From contig JAJYDH010000002.1 of NCBI GenBank assembly GCA_021777685.1, positions 1 to 39,122 on the forward strand: a DNA stretch of 39,122 nt, given 5' to 3'. This document shows positions 15,709-24,609 of this stretch, piece by piece. Origin of the DNA: Planctomycetota bacterium. Lineage in GTDB: Bacteria > Planctomycetota > Planctomycetia > Isosphaerales > Isosphaeraceae. How positions within the stretch are numbered: the stretch's first letter is position 1; every line of letters begins with the position of its first letter. A program made the translations under genes and the position numbers. A model generated the notes under the pieces. It did not search any database, was not told the origin of the DNA, and saw nothing but the letters and a program-made list of their open reading frames with translations.

Positions 15709-16571
15709 GGCGCCAGGGGGAGATCGCCATCATCGGCGTGGGCCTGATCGGAGGGTCGATCGGCCTGGCCCTGCGCTCGAAGGGCCGGGCGAAGCGGGTT
15801 GTCGGGATCGGCCGCGATCGAGGCCGGCTGGAGGAGGCAAAACGGCTCGGCGCCATCGACGATTTCACGACCGACCCGGCCGAGGGGGTCGCGGAGGCCG
15901 AAATCGCGGTCGTCTGCACGCCGGTCACTCGGATCGTCGAGGACATCCTGGTTGCCGCCCGATCCGGCCCGGATTCGATCCTGGTGACGGACGCGGGCAG
16001 CACCAAGTCCCGGATCGTCGAGGAGGTCGGGCGCGACCCGCGCGGCCGGGCCTGCTTCGTCGGCGCCCACCCGATCGCGGGATCGGAGCGTCAGGGGGCC
16101 GCTCATGGCCGCGCCGACCTGTTCGAAGGCCGCTCGTGCGTGCTGACCCCGACCCCGATCACACCGCCCGATCGCCTCGAACGCGCCAGACAATTCTGGG
16201 CCGGGCTGGGCTGTCGGGTCTTCGAGTTCGACCCGGCCGAACACGACCGGCGGCTCGCCCTGACCAGCCACCTCCCGCACGTCGTGGCCGCCGCCCTGGC
16301 GGGCTCGATCGACCCGGATCTGCTCCCGCTCGCCGCCGGGGCGTATCGCGACGGGACCCGCGTGGCCGAGGCCGATGCCGCGCTCTGGGCGGGGATCTTC
16401 GTCGAGAATCGCCGGCCGGTCCTCGAAGCCCTCGACCGGTTCGAAGCCCAGCTCGCCGACTTTCGGGAGGCGCTGGAGGCCGACGACCCGGGCAGGCTCG
16501 TCGAGTGGTGGGACGCCGCGAAGGGCCACCGTCGACGGTTCGGCCCTCCGCCCGATTCGCTTCCGGTTTGA
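15705..16571 (+). CDS. tyrA: Prephenate dehydrogenase (TyrA family)
   Basis: This enzyme converts prephenate to 4-hydroxyphenylpyruvate in tyrosine synthesis (or acts on arogenate). The N-terminal NAD(P) fold has 'IAIIGVGLIGGSIGLAL'. Diagnostic residues follow in 'LVTDAGSTKSRIV', 'FVGAHPIAGSERQGAAH' (substrate His) and 'LTSHLPHVVAAAL'. The C-terminal helical dimer domain is short, so the protein is 288 residues with no ACT or chorismate mutase part. The start is TTG at 15705, with GGGAG 9 nt upstream. Confidence 0.9.
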   Translation: MRRQGEIAIIGVGLIGGSIGLALRSKGRAKRVVGIGRDRGRLEEAKRLGAIDDFTTDPAEGVAEAEIAVVCTPVTRIVEDILVAARSGPDSILVTDAGSTKSRIVEEVGRDPRGRACFVGAHPIAGSERQGAAHGRADLFEGRSCVLTPTPITPPDRLERARQFWAGLGCRVFEFDPAEHDRRLALTSHLPHVVAAALAGSIDPDLLPLAAGAYRDGTRVAEADAALWAGIFVENRRPVLEALDRFEAQLADFREALEADDPGRLVEWWDAAKGHRRRFGPPPDSLPV

Positions 16572-16749
16572 AATCCTCGCGGGTATTCCTCATAATAAGG
16601 GCGCTGGTCCAACAACCGACGCCTGAAATTGGCACAACTCCAAGCTTTTCCCGATCTTCCGCGAAGCGAGACGGCCGCCCCACCGCTCGACGGGGCGACC
16701 GACGCGGAGGATTTTCGACCTGGCGAGATACGAAACGGGTCCTGGCCTC

Positions 16750-19599
16750 ATGCTCTGGCATCTCCAAATCGACCCCGCGCCGGGTCAGCTCGACCTCGCC
16801 GGACGGCGGATCGCCGCCGATGCCGCCGAACTCGGCCTGCCCGGCCCCTGGACCGTAGGGGCCTCCCGAGGGTTCCTGATCGAAGGGCCGCTCGACCGTC
16901 CGAGCGTGACGAGGGCCGCCGAGGCCGTACTGGTCGACCCGGTCGTCGAGACGTACTCGATGCGGGGCGTCGATGAATTCCAGGCCGTCGCCTCTTCGAG
17001 CACGGTCGTCCACGTCCTGCCCAAGCCGGGCGTGACCGACCCAGAGGCCGAGAGCGCCCTGGCCCTGCTCCGCGACCTCGGGCTGGCCGTCGAGAACGTC
17101 CGGACGATCCGGACCTATCGCGTCGAGGGGCCGGAAGCATCCCTCCCCCGCCTGATCGGCCGGGTCCTGGCCAACGATGCCGTCGAGCAGGCCGTCGTCG
17201 GCCCCCTGCCCTTCGACCGGCTCGGCCAGGGGACCTCGTACCGCTTCGCCCGGGTCGAGGTGCCGATCCTGGGCAAATCCGACGCCGAATTGCTCGACAT
17301 CAGCCGGAAAGGGCAGCTCCACTTCAGCCTGGCCGAGTTCCGGGCCGTGGAGCGGTACTTCGAGGAACTGGGCCGCGAGCCGACCGACTGCGAGCTGGAG
17401 ACCCTCGCCCAGACCTGGAGCGAGCACTGCTCGCACAAGACCCTCCGGGGGCGGATCGAGTTCGACGGCCGGGCGATCGACAACCTGCTCAAGCAGACCA
17501 TCTTCGGCGCGACCCAGCGGATGGGGCTCGACTGGCTGGTCAGCGTCTTCGCCGACAACGCCGGGGTCGTCCGGTTCGACGAGGATTATGACGTCTGCTT
17601 CAAGGTCGAGACGCACAACCACCCCTCGGCGATCGACCCTTACGGCGGGGCCAACACCGGGCTCGGCGGCGTGATCCGCGATCCGATGGGCACGGGCCTG
17701 GGCGCCAAGCCGATCTGCAACACCGACGTCTTCTGCGTCGCCCCGCCCGACACCCCGGCCGATTCTCTGCCGGCCGGCGTCCTCCACCCGCGCCGGATCT
17801 TGAAGGGGATCGTCGCCGGGGTCCGCGACTACGGCAACCGGATGGGCATCCCGACCGTCAACGGGGCGCTCGTCGGCCATCCCGCCTACCTGGCGAACCC
17901 GCTTGTCTTCTGCGGGACGGTCGGCCTGATCCCCCGGGGGATGTCGACCAAGTCGGTCGAGCCCGGCGACCGGATCGTCGCCATCGGCGGCCGGACCGGC
18001 CGCGACGGCATCCACGGCGCCACGTTCAGCTCGGTCGAACTGACCAGCGAGAGCGAGTCGATCTCCGGCGGCGCCGTCCAGATCGGCAACGCGATCACCG
18101 AGAAGATGGTCCTCGACGTCGTCCTCCAGGCCCGCGATCGCGGCCTCTTCCGCTCGATCACCGACTGCGGCGCCGGCGGGTTCAGCTCGGCCGTCGGCGA
18201 GATGGGGGCCGAACTTGGGGCGGAGGTCGACCTCGACCGCGCCCCGCTCAAATACGAGGGGCTGTCATACACCGAGATCTGGATCTCCGAGGCCCAGGAA
18301 CGGATGGTCCTGGCCGTCCCGCCCGAGAAATGGGCCGAACTTCGGGCTCTCTGCGAGTCGGAAGGGGTCGAGGCGACCGACCTCGGCCGGTTCGTGGATA
18401 CCGGCCGGCTGACCTTGAAATACCACGGCGAGGTCGTCGGCGACCTGTCGATGCACTTCCTCCACGACGGCCGCCCCGCCGTGATCCGCAAGGCGACGTT
18501 CACGCCGGTCGAGCCGAAGCCCCTCGAATTGCCCAACCAGGCCGATTACACGAAGGATCTCCTCGACATCCTCGGCACCTGGGACGTTTGCAGCAAGGAA
18601 TGGATCGTCCGCCAGTACGACCACGAGGTCCAGGCCCGCACCGTGGTCAAGCCGCTGGTCGGGGTGCTCGACGACGGGCCGGGGGATGCGTCGGTTGTCC
18701 TGCCGGTGGCGGGCTCGATGCGAGGGCTGGCGATCTCCTGCGGGATCAACCCGCGTCACGGGCTGATCGACCCCTACGCGATGGCCGGGTGCGTGATCGA
18801 CGAGGCCGTGAGGAACTGCGTGGCCGTCGGCGCCGACCCGGACCGGATCGCGATCCTCGACAACTTCTGCTGGGGCAATACCGAGCGGCCCGAGACGCTG
18901 GGCTCGCTCGTCCGCGCCGCCGAGGGCTGTCGAGACGTGGCGCTGGCCTACGGGACGCCGTTCATCTCGGGCAAGGACAGCCTGTACAACGAATACACGC
19001 ATGAAGGCAAGAGCCTGGCCATCCCGCCGACCCTGCTCATCAGCGCGATGGGCCAGATTCCCGACGTCCGCAAGTGCGTGACGATGGATCTGAAGGAGGC
19101 CGGCAACCTCCTGCTCCTGGTCGGCGAAACGCGCGACGAACTGGGCGGCTCGCACTGGGCGATGGTCCGGGGACTTGAAGGGGGCGATGTTCCCCGGGTG
19201 GACCCCGAGACCGCGCCTCGCATCTTCCGGGCCCTCTACTCGGCCATCTCCCGTGGCCTGGTCCGGTCGTGCCACGACCTGAGCGAAGGGGGCCTGGCCG
19301 TCGCCCTTGCCGAGATGGCCCTCGCGGGCGGCCTGGGCTTGGAGGCGGGGTTCGGCCTGGACCACTCATCCTCGCACCCGGCCTCGTTGCTGTTCTCGGA
19401 GTCGCCGACCCGTTTCGTCCTGGAAGTCCGCCCCGACGCGGTCGCCGAGCTTCGATCCCTGTTCGAGGGGCTGCCGATTGGCGAGGTTGGCACGGTGACA
19501 GACACCCCTCGGCTGGTCGTCCGCCACTCCGAAACGACCCTCATCGATGCACCGCTGTCCGCCCTGAAAGAAGCCTGGCAGGCCCCGCTCCGCTGGTGA
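16750..19599 (+). CDS. purL: PurS-PurL fusion: phosphoribosylformylglycinamidine synthase
   Basis: This is the synthetase of purine step 4 (FGAR to FGAM), using ammonia from the PurQ glutaminase encoded just downstream. The first roughly 170 residues contain a PurS-like module ('[27 protein letters not shown]'). The rest is a canonical small-type PurL, with '[14 protein letters not shown]', '[30 protein letters not shown]', '[15 protein letters not shown]' and '[15 protein letters not shown]'. At 949 residues it is about 200 longer than a stand-alone PurL, which the fusion explains. A separate purS gene is not seen. A NYN-domain gene separates it from purQ. Confidence 0.95.
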   Translation: MLWHLQIDPAPGQLDLAGRRIAADAAELGLPGPWTVGASRGFLIEGPLDRPSVTRAAEAVLVDPVVETYSMRGVDEFQAVASSSTVVHVLPKPGVTDPEAESALALLRDLGLAVENVRTIRTYRVEGPEASLPRLIGRVLANDAVEQAVVGPLPFDRLGQGTSYRFARVEVPILGKSDAELLDISRKGQLHFSLAEFRAVERYFEELGREPTDCELETLAQTWSEHCSHKTLRGRIEFDGRAIDNLLKQTIFGATQRMGLDWLVSVFADNAGVVRFDEDYDVCFKVETHNHPSAIDPYGGANTGLGGVIRDPMGTGLGAKPICNTDVFCVAPPDTPADSLPAGVLHPRRILKGIVAGVRDYGNRMGIPTVNGALVGHPAYLANPLVFCGTVGLIPRGMSTKSVEPGDRIVAIGGRTGRDGIHGATFSSVELTSESESISGGAVQIGNAITEKMVLDVVLQARDRGLFRSITDCGAGGFSSAVGEMGAELGAEVDLDRAPLKYEGLSYTEIWISEAQERMVLAVPPEKWAELRALCESEGVEATDLGRFVDTGRLTLKYHGEVVGDLSMHFLHDGRPAVIRKATFTPVEPKPLELPNQADYTKDLLDILGTWDVCSKEWIVRQYDHEVQARTVVKPLVGVLDDGPGDASVVLPVAGSMRGLAISCGINPRHGLIDPYAMAGCVIDEAVRNCVAVGADPDRIAILDNFCWGNTERPETLGSLVRAAEGCRDVALAYGTPFISGKDSLYNEYTHEGKSLAIPPTLLISAMGQIPDVRKCVTMDLKEAGNLLLLVGETRDELGGSHWAMVRGLEGGDVPRVDPETAPRIFRALYSAISRGLVRSCHDLSEGGLAVALAEMALAGGLGLEAGFGLDHSSSHPASLLFSESPTRFVLEVRPDAVAELRSLFEGLPIGEVGTVTDTPRLVVRHSETTLIDAPLSALKEAWQAPLRW

Positions 19600-19648
19600 G
19601 CAAGCTCGCTCGAAAACGCCCCGCACTAAAACGCAAAGGAAAACGCCG

Positions 19649-20494
19649 ATGCTACGCTTCGTGACCTTCGTCGACGGCTCGAATCTCGACGGTGTCCTGA
19701 AACACCTGAATTTGCGGGTGGACGACTACGGTTCTTTCTATCGCCATGTCTTCGAGCAGAGCGTGCAGTACTGGGGCCGGACCTTCGCCGACGGCTCCCC
19801 CTGGCCCTCGGCGCAGCATTCGCGGATCTACTGGTATGTCGTCGGCAAGATGGACGAGTGGGACCTGAACGACCCCAAGGCCGAGGCCCGGCTCCGGAGC
19901 CGGTTCGAGTTGAACCCCCGCCTCCGCGACAGCTACCTGGAAGACATCGCCCGCCGCCTGCCCGACCTCCCGCACGACCGGCGGAACGAAGAAGCCTGGA
20001 ACCTCTGCTTCGCCGAGACCCGCGAGTGGTACGAGAACAAGCGCCGGGCCCTGGAGCGGAAGAAGCGGTTCTATCACGGCGTCCAGGCCGCGACCGACTT
20101 CGTCGAGATCCGCCAGGAAGGGCACTGGAAGGTCGACCTCCTGCACCACACCCTGAACGAGAAAGGGCTCGACACCAGCCTCGCCGTGGACATGGTCGCG
20201 CTCCAGGACACTTATGACATCGCCATCCTGATCTCGGGCGACGCCGACGGCATCCCGGGCATCAACTACGTCAAGGGGCGGTCGAAGCACGTCGGCGTGG
20301 CCGAGTTCCGCCGGGGGGCCCCGGCCGACTTCCCGACCAAGGGGGCCTCGTCCCGCCTCAAGATCGCCGCCGACTTCGTCGTCCAGGTCTACGAGGCCGA
20401 CATGATCCGCCGGAACCTCGCCTACCGCGCGGAGCCGGATTATCCCAATGTCTCGTATTCCCCGGCCACGCTGCCTCACGAGGGGAATTACTGA
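19649..20494 (+). CDS. NYN (PIN-like) domain protein
   Basis: This is a predicted RNase of the NYN/PIN superfamily. The acidic metal-binding positions appear in 'FVTFVDGSNLDGVLK' near the N-terminus, 'KGLDTSLAVDMVAL' and 'AILISGDADGIPGINYV'; the last two are the usual LabA/NYN signatures. The central region (about 75-150) is charged and helical. It lies between purL and purQ on the same strand, 49 nt after purL, so it is probably co-transcribed with the purine genes. The target RNA is unknown. A well-placed AAAGGAAAA sequence precedes the ATG. Confidence 0.85.
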   Translation: MLRFVTFVDGSNLDGVLKHLNLRVDDYGSFYRHVFEQSVQYWGRTFADGSPWPSAQHSRIYWYVVGKMDEWDLNDPKAEARLRSRFELNPRLRDSYLEDIARRLPDLPHDRRNEEAWNLCFAETREWYENKRRALERKKRFYHGVQAATDFVEIRQEGHWKVDLLHHTLNEKGLDTSLAVDMVALQDTYDIAILISGDADGIPGINYVKGRSKHVGVAEFRRGAPADFPTKGASSRLKIAADFVVQVYEADMIRRNLAYRAEPDYPNVSYSPATLPHEGNY

Positions 20495-20521
20495 GCCCGG
20501 ATTTCGGATTGCCTCGCTCAC

Positions 20522-20569
20522 ATTTCAAATCTCAGATTTCAAATCACAGATTTGAGATCTGAGATGATC
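20522..20569. repeat. AT-rich inverted repeat between the NYN gene and purQ
   Basis: TCAAATCT...AGATTTGA forms an 8-bp inverted repeat around GATTTCAAATC, itself a palindrome, within a GC-rich genome. The stretch is made of repeated ATTTCAAATC and GAGATCTGAGAT words. It may be a mobile or regulatory repeat; no gene lies here. Confidence 0.55.
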
Positions 20570-20602
20570 GTTCCTTTTTTCTGTCACCAGGGACATCGAC
20601 CC

Positions 20603-21376
20603 ATGCCCAAGCCCCGCGCCCTCGTCCTGCGGGCCCCCGGGACGAATTGCGACGAGGAGACGGCCTTCGCCTGGCGGCTGGCGGGGGCCGAGGCCGAGAC
20701 CTGGCACATCGGCCGCGTCCTGGGATCGCCCGACGGGCTCGACTCGTTCCAGATCCTGACCCTGCCCGGCGGGTTCTCGTACGGCGACGACCTCGGCTCG
20801 GGCAAGATCCTGGCGAGCCGCCTCGGCACCGTCCTGGGCGACCCTCTCCGGCGGTTCCTCGACCGCGGCGGCCTGGTCCTGGGGATCTGCAACGGCTTCC
20901 AGGTCCTCGTCAAGGCGGGCCTGCTGCCGGGCGCGGCGGGGCTGGGCCATGCCACGCTCACCTTTAACGACTCGGGGCACTTCGAGTCCCGCTGGTCCCG
21001 CCTGATCCCAACGCCCGGCCTCAGCCCGTTCCTGCTCGACGACGAGCCGATCGAATTGCCCGTCGCCCACGGCGAGGGGAAATTCGTCCTCGCCGAGGAT
21101 GACGCCCTGGCGAGATTGGAATCGGCCGGTCAGGTCGTCCTGCGCTACGCCGACGAGTCCGGTCGGGTCGCCTCGACCTACCCCGCGAACCCCAACGGGT
21201 CGCCCGGGGCCGTCGCCGGCCTCTGCGACCCCACCGGCCGCGTCTTCGGCCTGATGCCCCACCCCGAGCGCCACGTCGACCCGCTCCACCACCCCCGCTG
21301 GACCCGCCGTGGCCTCGACCGCGAGGGGGACGGCCTGCGGATCTTCCGGAACGCCGTCCGGGCCCTCGGCGCCTGA
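20603..21376 (+). CDS. purQ: Phosphoribosylformylglycinamidine synthase, glutaminase subunit PurQ
   Basis: This class I glutamine amidotransferase supplies ammonia to PurL. The nucleophile Cys is in 'LVLGICNGFQVLVKAGLL', the catalytic His/Glu are in 'GLMPHPERHVDP', and 'LTLPGGFSYGDDLGSGK' is the oxyanion region. At 257 residues it matches the longer PurQ type. The ATG at 20603 begins the conserved 'RALVLRAPGTNCDEETA' domain; the ORF-track start at 20552 lies in the AT-rich repeat. Confidence 0.95.
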   Translation: MPKPRALVLRAPGTNCDEETAFAWRLAGAEAETWHIGRVLGSPDGLDSFQILTLPGGFSYGDDLGSGKILASRLGTVLGDPLRRFLDRGGLVLGICNGFQVLVKAGLLPGAAGLGHATLTFNDSGHFESRWSRLIPTPGLSPFLLDDEPIELPVAHGEGKFVLAEDDALARLESAGQVVLRYADESGRVASTYPANPNGSPGAVAGLCDPTGRVFGLMPHPERHVDPLHHPRWTRRGLDREGDGLRIFRNAVRALGA

Positions 21377-21698
21377 GATCCTGACGCTCGGAAAACCTCG
21401 GATTCGCGCGAACATCACCGCGATGCCTCGCGTCTATCCTGCATCGGGCGAGGATGACGAGGGCCGGACGACCCGGCCCCGACATTTTCCCCCCGAAGCA
21501 CCTTACCGGACCGAGGACGCGATGAGTCGCCGGGGTGATTTCCGCCAGGATCGGCCGTCATCGAGCCAGGACGCCCATCGACCGGAGTCCCGGCGGCTCG
21601 ACGGCCCGTGGTCTCCCTAGGCCCCTCGCGACGAATCCTCGGATCGCGCGGAACGGGCCCGGTGTCATCGCGACGACCGGGCCTCTTCGTTGAATGAC
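21377..21698. other. Gap between purQ and the tRNA array
   Basis: No convincing gene is present; a short ORF (21424-21620) reads as low-complexity charged residues and is not supported. The gap contains the terminator-like hairpin just upstream of the first tRNA. I could not identify the promoter of the array. Confidence 0.4.
21657..21684 (+). terminator. Hairpin with short pyrimidine tail after purQ
   Basis: GGCCCGGT pairs with ACCGGGCC (8 bp, 12-nt loop), followed by TCTTCGTT. It lies 14 nt before the first tRNA and could end transcription from the purine genes. Confidence 0.45.
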
Positions 21699-21771
21699 GG
21701 CCCGTTCGGCTATCGGCACAGGCCACCGCCCCTACCAGGCGGAGAGGAGGGTTCGACTCCCTCACGGGTTA
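21699..21771 (+). tRNA. tRNA-Val (UAC), C33
   Basis: The full cloverleaf folds by eye: acceptor GGCCCGT/ACGGGTT (two wobble pairs at the end), 4-bp D stem, 5-bp CCGCC/GGCGG anticodon stem and T arm GAGGG-TTCGACT-CCCTC. The loop is CCTACCA, giving UAC with C at 33 and C at 37. A second Val (UAC) with a normal loop lies at 25237. CCA is not encoded. Confidence 0.7.
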
Positions 21772-21806
21772 CTGATCCGCGCATCGAGTTCGAACGATCC
21801 ACGCAT

Positions 21807-21880
21807 CGGGATGTGGGAAAGCCTGGTAATCCGCCTGCCTTGGGAGCAGGAGACCGCCGGTTCGAATCCGGCCATCCCGA
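21807..21880 (+). tRNA. tRNA-Pro (UGG)
   Basis: Acceptor CGGGATG/CATCCCG, anticodon stem CCTGC/GCAGG, loop CTTGGGA (U33, anticodon UGG, G37), T arm GCCGG-TTCGAAT-CCGGC, discriminator A. It is regular apart from a 3-bp D stem. Confidence 0.88.
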
Positions 21881-21894
21881 CTGACCCGACCGTC

Positions 21895-21966
21895 GCACCG
21901 GTCATCTAGCGGCGAAGATCCCGCGCCCGTAACGCGGCAACGTGGGTTCGAGTCCCACCCGGTGCC
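21895..21966 (+). tRNA. tRNA-Thr (CGU), C33
   Basis: Perfect acceptor GCACCGG/CCGGTGC (G1-C72 and C2-G71 as in Thr identity), D stem ATCT/AGAT, anticodon stem CCGCG/CGCGG, loop CCCGTAA. The anticodon is CGU with C at 33. The discriminator is C, unusual for Thr. Confidence 0.75.
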
Positions 21967-21999
21967 CTCTCGTCTTTGACAATCCGGCCTCGGTGAAGC

Positions 22000-22070
22000 G
22001 TGCCCATGATGTAGCGGAAGCCTGCCGCCTCGCCGTGGCGGAAGTGCGGGTTCGACTCCCGCTGGGCACT
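22000..22070 (+). tRNA. tRNA-Gly (GCC), C33
   Basis: Acceptor GTGCCCA/TGGGCAC, anticodon stem CCGCC/GGCGG, loop TCGCCGT (C33, anticodon GCC, G37), T arm GCGGG-TTCGACT-CCCGC. The discriminator T fits bacterial Gly. The D stem is weak, with one mismatch. Confidence 0.75.
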
Positions 22071-22085
22071 TGAAGACAGCCGTGG

Positions 22086-22103
22086 GACCTCGACGGCGAG
22101 GTC
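22086..22103 (+). terminator. 7-bp hairpin after the first tRNA block
   Basis: GACCTCG-ACGG-CGAGGTC forms a perfect stem 16 nt past the Gly tRNA, before the protease gene. It may be a terminator or a processing structure; no U-tract follows. Confidence 0.35.
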
Positions 22104-22256
22104 GGATGAACGCCCGAGAACGGAAAACTAAGTGCATCATTGTCAAAGCGAGTGACGTCCGCTAATCTGCACCGTCCGACCCCTCTTTTCGCGAGTTGTC
22201 CCGGCGGGCCTTTTTTCGGCGCGGCGTCTCCGCCCTCCTCCGACAGGGAGTTTGCG

Positions 22257-23999
22257 ATGAAGCACCATCCCGTTTCGATCCGTCTCGCCCTAATTTTGGT
22301 CTTCGCGACCTCAACCGCCCGAGCCCAGGAAGCGCTCGCGCCGGAGACCGCCCGGCGGCTCAAGGATGCGACGGTTTACGTCAAGGTCGCCATCGGGCCG
22401 CTGGCCCTGTCGGGCTCGGGGTTCGTGATCGAGTCGACCGGGGATTCGGCCCTGATCGTGACCAATCAGCATGTCGTCGTGAAGCCCAAGGTCCTCGCCC
22501 CCGGCGGATTCATCCCGGGCCTTCGCGGTCGCGACCGGCTCGCGCTGTCCATGATCCAGCGGACGTTGGCGGCCAATGAGCCCGTCATCTCGGCGGTCCT
22601 CAACAGCGGCGAGCCCAACGAGCAGGTGGTCAAGGCCGAGGTGCTCTGCCAGGTGGAGGACCCCGACCTGGCCGTGCTCAAGGTCACGGGCCTGAAGGGT
22701 GCCCCGAAGCCGATCGAGTTCCGCCAGACGACCCCGCTCTCGGAGACGATGCCGGTCCTGATCCTCGGTTTCCCGTTCGGGGACACGCTCGCGACGAACA
22801 AGGGCAACCCGAATATCACGATCGGCAAGGGTTCGGTCTCGAGCATCCACAGGGACAAGTCGGGCAAGGTGACCAAGGTCCAGATCGACGGGGCCATCAA
22901 CCCGGGCAACAGCGGCGGCCCGGTGGTCGACGCCAAGGGGAACCTGATCGGGATCTCGGTGCAGGCCATCCAGGGGAGCAACATCGGCCTGGCGATCCCC
23001 GCCGGCGAGGTCCACGCGATGCTGGATGGGAGCCTGGGCCGGCCCTCGATCGCGGCGACCCCGTCCGTCAACGGCGCCCCGCCCAAATACGAGATCCTGG
23101 TGCCGGTGATCGACCCGATGAAGAAGCTCAAGTCGGCCACCGTGCAGTACGTCCTCAAGCCGATCCCGGCGGATGCGAGCCGGTCCGGCCAGTTCCAGCT
23201 TTCCTCCGACGCGGCGCTCAAGAAGCTCGACCTGGCCCCGAAGGGCGGGATCGCCCGGGTCGACCTGTCGCTCGACCCGAAGGCCGCGCCGACGATCAAG
23301 CAGGTCACCGTCCAGGCGTCTTACGTCAACGGCGAGGGGAAGACGGTCTATCTCAATCCGCAGGTCGTGACCATCCCGGCGGCGGTCCAGGTGACGAGGG
23401 CCGCCGGGGGAACCACCACGACGACCAGGACCGAGGGCGGGACCACGACCACGACCACGACGAAGACCGAGGGTGGCGTCACCACGACGACCACCGAGAC
23501 CGTGGGCCCCGACGGGCGGACGAGCCGCCGTCAGACGACATCGACTCGCGGAGGCTCGTCGGGCAATCCGCCGGCGACCTCGGGGGCCGGCAAGGGCCTG
23601 GCCCTCAAGGTCGGCGACAAGGCGATGGTGACCTGGGCGGGCAAGGCCGTGACCGCCGAGGTCGTCGGCTTCGCCGCCACGGGCTGGGTCAAGGTGAAGT
23701 TCCCCTTCAACGGCATCGAGCTGACGCCCACCCTCCCCCCGGACCAGGTGAAGCTGATCGCCGAGAAGAAGAAATCGCCGCCGGCCGGGGCTACCCTGCG
23801 GACCTGGGCGAGCAAGGGGAACAAGTTCACGATCAAGGCGAAGTTCGTCGAGCTGAAGGACGACTCGCTCACCCTCGAAAAAGAGGACGGCGAGGCCGTG
23901 ACCCTCTCGCTCGACAAGCTGACCGAGGCCGACCAGAAGGCGGCCCGCCAGCTCGCCGACGAGTCGGAAGAGAACCCCTTCGCCACCAAGCCCCGGTAA
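22257..23999 (+). CDS. Trypsin-like serine protease with Thr-rich linker and SHD1-like tail, secreted
   Basis: The 580-residue product has a signal peptide ('LALILVFATSTARA'), an S1C-like protease domain and a planctomycete-type C-terminus. Catalytic residues are the His in 'IVTNQHVV', the Asp in 'EDPDLAVLKVTG' and the Ser in 'INPGNSGGPVVDAKGNLIG'; 'SNIGLAIPAGEVHAML' closes the domain. A poly-Thr/Gly/Glu linker follows, then a basic beta-rich segment and an SHD1-like end ('FVELKDDSLTLEKEDGEAV'). No PDZ domain is visible. It lies between tRNA blocks of the array; the ATG at 22257 is preceded by GGGAG. Its link to the tRNAs may be accidental. Confidence 0.85.
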   Translation: MKHHPVSIRLALILVFATSTARAQEALAPETARRLKDATVYVKVAIGPLALSGSGFVIESTGDSALIVTNQHVVVKPKVLAPGGFIPGLRGRDRLALSMIQRTLAANEPVISAVLNSGEPNEQVVKAEVLCQVEDPDLAVLKVTGLKGAPKPIEFRQTTPLSETMPVLILGFPFGDTLATNKGNPNITIGKGSVSSIHRDKSGKVTKVQIDGAINPGNSGGPVVDAKGNLIGISVQAIQGSNIGLAIPAGEVHAMLDGSLGRPSIAATPSVNGAPPKYEILVPVIDPMKKLKSATVQYVLKPIPADASRSGQFQLSSDAALKKLDLAPKGGIARVDLSLDPKAAPTIKQVTVQASYVNGEGKTVYLNPQVVTIPAAVQVTRAAGGTTTTTRTEGGTTTTTTTKTEGGVTTTTTETVGPDGRTSRRQTTSTRGGSSGNPPATSGAGKGLALKVGDKAMVTWAGKAVTAEVVGFAATGWVKVKFPFNGIELTPTLPPDQVKLIAEKKKSPPAGATLRTWASKGNKFTIKAKFVELKDDSLTLEKEDGEAVTLSLDKLTEADQKAARQLADESEENPFATKPR

Positions 24000-24128
24000 G
24001 AGCCCGCGACCGCGACCGAGCAGAGTGCGGGTTGCCCGCCGACCTTCCCCATCAATCCAGGGAGGGCCGGCGGCGTGCATCCTGCTGGAATCCGCCCTCG
24101 GACATCTCCCGACCGACTCCCGATCAAG

Positions 24129-24203
24129 ACCGGGGTTGGATGAGTTGGTTCATCCGCCTCCCTGTTAAGGAGGATCGCGCAGGCTCGATTCCTGCCCCCG
24201 GTG
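24129..24203 (+). tRNA. tRNA-Asn (GUU)
   Basis: Acceptor ACCGGGG/CCCCGGT, D stem GGAT/ATCC, anticodon stem CCTCC/GGAGG with loop CTGTTAA (U33), discriminator G as in Asn. The T loop is CTCGATT, so T54 is replaced by C. Confidence 0.88.
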
Positions 24204-24223
24204 CTGTCCTCGCGCGACTCTTC

Positions 24224-24307
24224 GGAAGGGCAAGCCAATCGGAGATGGCAGCCGTTTCGAAAACGGCCGAGCGTTGAGCCTTGGGGGTTCGACTCCCTCC
24301 CCTTCCG
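24224..24307 (+). tRNA. tRNA-Ser (CGA)
   Basis: Class II tRNA: acceptor GGAAGGG/CCCTTCC, anticodon stem GCCGT/ACGGC, loop TTCGAAA, long variable region of about 17 nt, T loop TTCGACT, discriminator G. All fit Ser. Confidence 0.88.
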
Positions 24308-24319
24308 CCTCGACTCCAC

Positions 24320-24391
24320 GCGTCCCCGGCCGATCGGCCGAGGCGCCGGCATTCCGGACCGGACGGGCGGGTTCAACCCGCGCGGGACGCA
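24320..24391 (+). tRNA. tRNA-Gly-like (UCC), distorted
   Basis: Acceptor GCGTCCC/GGGACGC is perfect. The anticodon stem has a C31-A39 mismatch and the loop is ATTCCGG, giving UCC. The T arm is odd: GCGGGTTCAACCCGC pairs best around a 5-nt loop, or around a 7-nt loop with a G-G mismatch. The discriminator is A, where bacterial Gly has U. It may be defective. Confidence 0.55.
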
Positions 24392-24392
24392 C

Positions 24393-24463
24393 TCGGGGAT
24401 CGGCCAACGGCAGGCCGCCCGGCCTTGGACCGGGCGATGGAGGTTCAAATCCTCCTCCCCGAA
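24393..24463 (+). tRNA. tRNA-Gln (UUG), C33
   Basis: Acceptor TCGGGGA/TCCCCGA with the U1-A72 pair typical of Gln, D stem GGCC/GGCC, anticodon stem CCCGG/CCGGG, loop CCTTGGA giving UUG with C at 33 and G at 37. A loop shift would read UGG (Pro) but breaks stem symmetry. Confidence 0.7.
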
Positions 24464-24507
24464 CCTGATGATGTCCAGACGTGTCAAAACCGACGAAGCG
24501 ACGATGA

Positions 24508-24582
24508 TCCGGGGCGGTTGCTGCTGGTAGTGACGCCGCGCTCTGAACGCGGAGGCCGCTGGTTCGATTCCAGCCCCCGGAA
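24508..24582 (+). tRNA. tRNA-Gln (CUG)
   Basis: Acceptor TCCGGGG/CCCCGGA (U1-A72), anticodon stem CCGCG/CGCGG, loop CTCTGAA (U33, CUG), T arm GCTGG-TTCGATT-CCAGC. It is regular; the discriminator is A rather than the usual G. Confidence 0.85.
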
Positions 24583-24609
24583 CTCGCGAAGGACCGATCG
24601 GAATGACCC

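Noticed and set aside
16572-16749. Possible purine riboswitch upstream of purL
   Set aside because: I could not find the three-way junction or the conserved loop sequences; the stretch is only 178 nt of ordinary sequence.
16159-18015. 618-residue minus-strand ORF over tyrA and purL
   Set aside because: It is an antisense shadow spanning two well-defined genes.
24393-24463. Reading the Gln (UUG) loop as Pro (UGG) with normal U33
   Set aside because: It needs an asymmetrical stem; the CCCGG/CCGGG stem and the U1-A72 pair favour Gln, though the alternative cannot be excluded without expression data.
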